Of a DNA stretch of 8,257 nt, positions 5,628-8,257 are shown piece after piece. The DNA comes from Lachnospiraceae bacterium (GTDB taxonomy: Bacteria > Bacillota > Clostridia > Lachnospirales > Lachnospiraceae). The notes under the pieces were generated by a model, which searched no databases, was not told the origin of the DNA, and saw only the letters and a list, made by a program, of their open reading frames with translations. The stretch's first letter is position 1. Every line of letters begins with the position of its first letter. Made by a program: the position numbers and the translations under genes. The stretch is taken from contig VSNR01000190.1 of assembly GCA_009774345.1 (NCBI GenBank), forward strand, positions 1-8,257, read 5' to 3'.

Positions 5628-7043
5628 CTAAAATTCTATTGTGAAACGCATTCCGCTGTTATCCTCTATGGCTGCAAACGTGTAAGGAATCTGCAAGGTT
5701 TTTAGGATTGTGTCAACAATATATAAGCCCAATCCGTTACCGCCCGTATCTGGGCTGCGTCCGTACTCTGGACGGTAGAACGGTTCAAAGATGTGGGTTA
5801 GATATTTCTGGGGAATCGGGACACATTCGTTCTCGAAAATCAGATTTTGATTCTCTATATAAATTCTAATACTGCCTCCCTTGGATGTATAGGAAACGGC
5901 GTTAGCCAGTAGGTTAGAGATTACTTTTTTTATCATAGGGAGCGGATAGCATATCGAAAGTTTTCCGTAAGTATCCGTTTCTATGCAAATCCCTTTCGAC
6001 TTGGCAATAATCGCATAGGGTGGAAGTACCTGTGGAATCAGTTCGGATAAGTCGATTTCTTCATCCTCTCCATCCTGTGGCTTTTCAAACTTTGATACAT
6101 CCAGAATTTCCCGAATCATTGCCGCCAGTTGCTCCATCAGAATTTTACACTTTGGCAAGTACACACTATGGTCTTTGTATTTCCCCACATTCAAAATCAT
6201 ATTTTCCAACATCACATTTACGGCAGTAACGGGCGTTTTTAATTCATGGGAAGCAGAGCGAAGCAAATTTGTTTTTTGTACTTCCATTTCTTCTACCTTG
6301 TGGATTTCCTGCTCCAAGTCATGAATTGTTTTGAGCAGATTATCATACAGGTTGTTTACATTTTCTGCCAATGCTTCAATTTCATCATGGGTCTGGATTT
6401 CACAACGGACATCCGATGTCAATTCCTGCATCTGCTTTGTTGCACTTGAAATCTGTTTGATTGGCTTTGTGAGCATATGGGAATATGCTAGGGCGGACAG
6501 TATTGAAATAAGCGTACATAAAAAGGCGGTAATGGGTAAAATAACAATGACTGTACTGACCGCATCCTCAATCTGCTGTCTTGATACCGTGGCTTTTACA
6601 TATCCGTTTTCATTCGGCAATATCTTTTCCACATAAAAGAAATCTGTACCGCCTTTTGGATTCTGGGACAGTGATATTTTTATCTTTCCATCTGTTTCTT
6701 CCGCAATGATGTTCACCACTTCCGTAGTGTCAGAAGAATTCAAAAGTTCTGATTCACCTGCATTCAGTAAATTCATTACATAGGTATAGCCACCATAGCA
6801 TACTGAAACATCAGCCCACCATTTCCCAGCAAATTTTGTCACTAATGAAAGTCTTTCCGAATTTGGAGTATTCGCTATTTCTTCACACAAGTTTGCTACA
6901 TCGTCTTCCAATTCGTTCCGCTGACGAAAATGATATACCACTGGAAGCAGACTATAAATAAGCAAGTGGGAAACTGCCACAATTATAATCATCAGACTAA
7001 ATGTATATAAAAAGGTTTTCGGGAAAAGTTTCAGCTTTCTCAT
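5628..7043 (-). CDS. Membrane sensor histidine kinase, VncS-like
   Basis: A 471-residue inner-membrane kinase that should phosphorylate the regulator encoded just before it. Helix 1 is at about 12-35, an extracytoplasmic sensor region at about 36-163, helix 2 at about 164-188, a HAMP linker at about 189-243 and a coiled region at about 240-262. The HisKA box is SASHELKTP with phospho-acceptor His266. The ATPase domain shows an N-box NLLANAVSYT (Asn381), an F-box FEPFYRP (419-425) and a glycine lid GGNGLGLYIV (434-443). The usual DxGxG (G1) box is not visible: the equivalent region reads LIFENECVPIPQKY, and from memory VncS also has IENSC here. The ATG overlaps the regulator stop as ATGA, and GGAGGTGG lies upstream, indicating coupled translation. 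The kinase most resembles pneumococcal VncS; its signal is unknown. Confidence 0.92.
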   Translation of the reverse strand: MRKLKLFPKTFLYTFSLMIIIVAVSHLLIYSLLPVVYHFRQRNELEDDVANLCEEIANTPNSERLSLVTKFAGKWWADVSVCYGGYTYVMNLLNAGESELLNSSDTTEVVNIIAEETDGKIKISLSQNPKGGTDFFYVEKILPNENGYVKATVSRQQIEDAVSTVIVILPITAFLCTLISILSALAYSHMLTKPIKQISSATKQMQELTSDVRCEIQTHDEIEALAENVNNLYDNLLKTIHDLEQEIHKVEEMEVQKTNLLRSASHELKTPVTAVNVMLENMILNVGKYKDHSVYLPKCKILMEQLAAMIREILDVSKFEKPQDGEDEEIDLSELIPQVLPPYAIIAKSKGICIETDTYGKLSICYPLPMIKKVISNLLANAVSYTSKGGSIRIYIENQNLIFENECVPIPQKYLTHIFEPFYRPEYGRSPDTGGNGLGLYIVDTILKTLQIPYTFAAIEDNSGMRFTIEF

Positions 7044-7705
7044 GCGTCCACCTCCAATTTATATCCAATTCCTTTCACTGTGACAATGCAATCAAGTTCC
7101 AATTTTTTTCGCAGGTTTCTGATATAGCTGTCAACAATACGGTCTATCACATAAGAATCGTCTCCCCAGACAGCATTTAATATCTGTGACCGTGACAGCA
7201 CCAGCCCCTTATGGCCGAGTAACAGCTTCAGCAATTCGATTTCTTTGGGGGTTATATCAATTTTTCCGTTCTGGTTGCAGGCGGAGTATCCAGAAAAGTC
7301 CACGGTCAACTCACCATACTTCCAGATATTCAACTCATCCTTTACACCTGCCCGACGCAGCAGGGCGGTGATGCGTTTTCCAAGCACCACCATTGAAAAC
7401 GGTTTTGTCATATAATCGTCTGCCAAACAATCAAAGCTTGATACCTGCGTATATTCATCTTCTAATGCCGTGAGCATGATGACTGGTATCTGACTTGTCT
7501 TTCGTACCGCATTTAATACCGCAAGCCCCGACATTGTAGGCAGCATAATATCAAGGACGATTAAATCTATCTTGTTCTGTGAGAAAATCTCCAAAGCCTC
7601 TGTTCCGTCATACGCTGATATAATTTCGTGACCTGCTTCTTGCAGATATTCAGAAAGAGCTTCGCATGTATCAACATTATCTTCTACAATTAGTATCTTT
7701 GCCAC
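7040..7705 (-). CDS. OmpR-family response regulator, VncR-like (GTG start)
   Basis: A 221-residue regulator. The receiver domain (1-118) has the acidic pair Glu8-Asp9, phospho-acceptor Asp52 in VLDIMLP, Thr79 in MLTA and Lys101 in TKPF. The winged-helix domain (about 127-219) has ITPKEIELLKLL, SRSQILNAVWG, the recognition helix region DRIVDSYIRNLRKKLE and the wing TVKGIGYKLE. Phrases such as RKTSQIPVIMLTA, LADDYMTKPFS and LDCIVTVKGIGYKLE resemble VncR as I remember it. The start is a GTG at 7703-7705 giving VAKILIVEDN, with GGAGG (7714-7718) upstream. An ATG at 7783 would add 26 unrelated residues and run through the putative operator, so it is rejected. The gene overlaps the kinase start by four bases. 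It probably controls its own operon and the transporter operon. Confidence 0.93.
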   Translation of the reverse strand: MAKILIVEDNVDTCEALSEYLQEAGHEIISAYDGTEALEIFSQNKIDLIVLDIMLPTMSGLAVLNAVRKTSQIPVIMLTALEDEYTQVSSFDCLADDYMTKPFSMVVLGKRITALLRRAGVKDELNIWKYGELTVDFSGYSACNQNGKIDITPKEIELLKLLLGHKGLVLSRSQILNAVWGDDSYVIDRIVDSYIRNLRKKLELDCIVTVKGIGYKLEVDA

Positions 7706-7738
7706 AAAGACCACCTCCAGCTTTATCTTAGCATCTCC

Positions 7739-7756
7739 GTGTGTATGGAGTATGAA
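7739..7756 (-). promoter_or_regulatory. Putative response-regulator operator upstream of its own gene
   Basis: The minus strand reads TTCATACTCCATACACAC, matching the site before the transporter operon (TTCATACGCCATTCATAT) at 13 of 18 positions. The second half-site, TACACA, is weaker. A possible -10, TAAGAT (7725-7730), sits only eight bases downstream, so here the site would overlap the -35 region. The same protein might therefore act differently at the two promoters. Autoregulation is usual for this family; binding is inferred. Confidence 0.5.
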
Positions 7757-7773
7757 TTTTTTTGCATTTTTCG

Positions 7774-7785
7774 GAATGTTCATTC
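7774..7785. repeat. Short perfect palindrome in the gap after the coupling-protein gene
   Basis: GAATG-TT-CATTC is a perfect inverted repeat with five-base arms, 18 bases upstream of the putative operator. The rest of the 7757-7947 gap is A/T-rich, with no coding signal, terminator or convincing promoter that I can see. Confidence 0.25.
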
Positions 7786-7947
7786 AAATAAATTTTTCTT
7801 TCCTATTCAATGCAGAAGAAGAATATCCATTTTTAGATGGCAAGCATCATGGAAATATGTATAACTGACTGTTTCGCTTTGAATAATAAGTCTTTCTATC
7901 CTTTGATTTTCCACTAATTAACGTTTTATTTTATCACAGGTACAATT

Positions 7948-8257
7948 TTACAGATATATCCCCGCCATTTTTGCAAAATCAGATTTTCTCCCGATAAGTT
8001 CCGACTTTTTTTCTTCTGGCAGGCTCTCAAATACGCCATTGTACCCTTTTTCCATCAAAGGAGTGCCTTTCGCCATAAGATACAGCTTCATATCAAGCCA
8101 TTCCTGCCACAATCCCTCAAATTTTGCCCGTTCTTCATTTGTGATATAAGGGTCATAATCGGATAGCTCTTTGTACTGCCTGTGCTTCGTTATATCGAAT
8201 TTGTCCGAGAAAAAAGGTCTCACGCCCCTAAGCCGCATAATACACTTTCCGCCGTCC
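7948..8257 (-). CDS. VirD4/TraG-type conjugative coupling protein, C-terminal end only
   Basis: The last 102 residues of a type IV secretion coupling ATPase that brings the relaxase-DNA complex to the transfer channel; the 5' part lies beyond the right edge. The frame is open through the edge (DGGKCIMRLRGVRPFFSDKF), so the ATG at 8238 is internal and not the start. GGKCI followed by LRGVRPF.S.KFDITKH..YK.L.D.D is the conserved C-terminal block I know from VirD4/TraG proteins of Tn1549-like ICEs. Beyond it lie an acidic Trp-rich helix (FEGLWQEWLDMKLYLMAKG) and the ending DFAKMAGIYL. The ATPase motifs would be in the missing part. It identifies the window as conjugative-element DNA, with the regulator-transporter cargo placed right after it. 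Confidence 0.85.
   Translation of the reverse strand, partial: DGGKCIMRLRGVRPFFSDKFDITKHRQYKELSDYDPYITNEERAKFEGLWQEWLDMKLYLMAKGTPLMEKGYNGVFESLPEEKKSELIGRKSDFAKMAGIYL

Noticed and set aside
2212..7705. BceRS-BceAB-type bacitracin module or VanRS vancomycin-resistance regulators
   Set aside because: BceB is a single much larger permease and BceS has a very short sensor region; here there are two four-helix permeases and a kinase with a sensor of about 128 residues. No van resistance genes are present.
7040..7783. Longer response regulator starting at ATG 7783
   Set aside because: The 26 extra residues precede the normal receiver start (KILIVEDN) and cover the putative operator. GTG 7705 has a good ribosome site.
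7757..7947. Promoter TTATTC-N17-TATACA in the gap after the coupling-protein gene
   Set aside because: Only 3/6 and 4/6 matches in A/T-rich DNA, with no supporting feature. Not strong enough to report as a site.
1..8257. CRISPR array, tRNA or rRNA genes, insertion sequences, attachment sites, riboswitches
   Set aside because: No repeat-spacer pattern, cloverleaf, transposase or integrase frame, or conserved aptamer core was seen on either strand.

Overview
The window looks like part of an integrative and conjugative element (ICE) of a gut-type Firmicute, most likely Clostridia. The signs are strong AGGAGG ribosome sites, TTG and GTG starts, moderate-to-low GC by eye, and the C-terminal end of a VirD4/TraG-type coupling protein at the right edge. 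Nearly everything reads on the minus strand, so transcription runs from high to low coordinates. All identities come from reading the sequence and from memory of families; no search was run.

Right part (8257 to 2212): the coupling-protein tail ends at 7948. After a 242-base gap comes an intact five-gene signalling and transport cargo: an OmpR-family response regulator (GTG start at 7705), a sensor kinase overlapping it by ATGA, a strong terminator, an FtsX/MacB-type permease with a TTG start, a paralogous second permease, and an ABC ATPase. Both two-component proteins resemble pneumococcal VncR/VncS. The transporter also has two permeases plus an ATPase, like Vex, but in a different gene order. 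An 18-base motif (TTCATACNCCAT core) lies upstream of both the regulator and the transporter operon. It suggests one regulon made of two transcription units.

Middle part (2211 to 931): a graveyard of ICE accessory genes around one intact small gene (64 aa) with its own promoter-like sequence. Remnants are an open frame of unknown origin at 1991-2176, a GNAT acetyltransferase start overlapping the small gene but carrying a stop and a deletion, the N-terminus of a PAPS-reductase-family protein cut off just after its SGGKD loop, and a further unidentified frame directly abutting that break.

Left part (930 to 1): an intact-looking XRE regulator whose C-terminal half resembles a FliG domain. Its last codons run into a LytTR DNA-binding remnant that has lost its N-terminus and has an apparent one-base frameshift. 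A two-way terminator-like hairpin follows. A short plus-strand frame that may be the end of another gene enters from the left edge.
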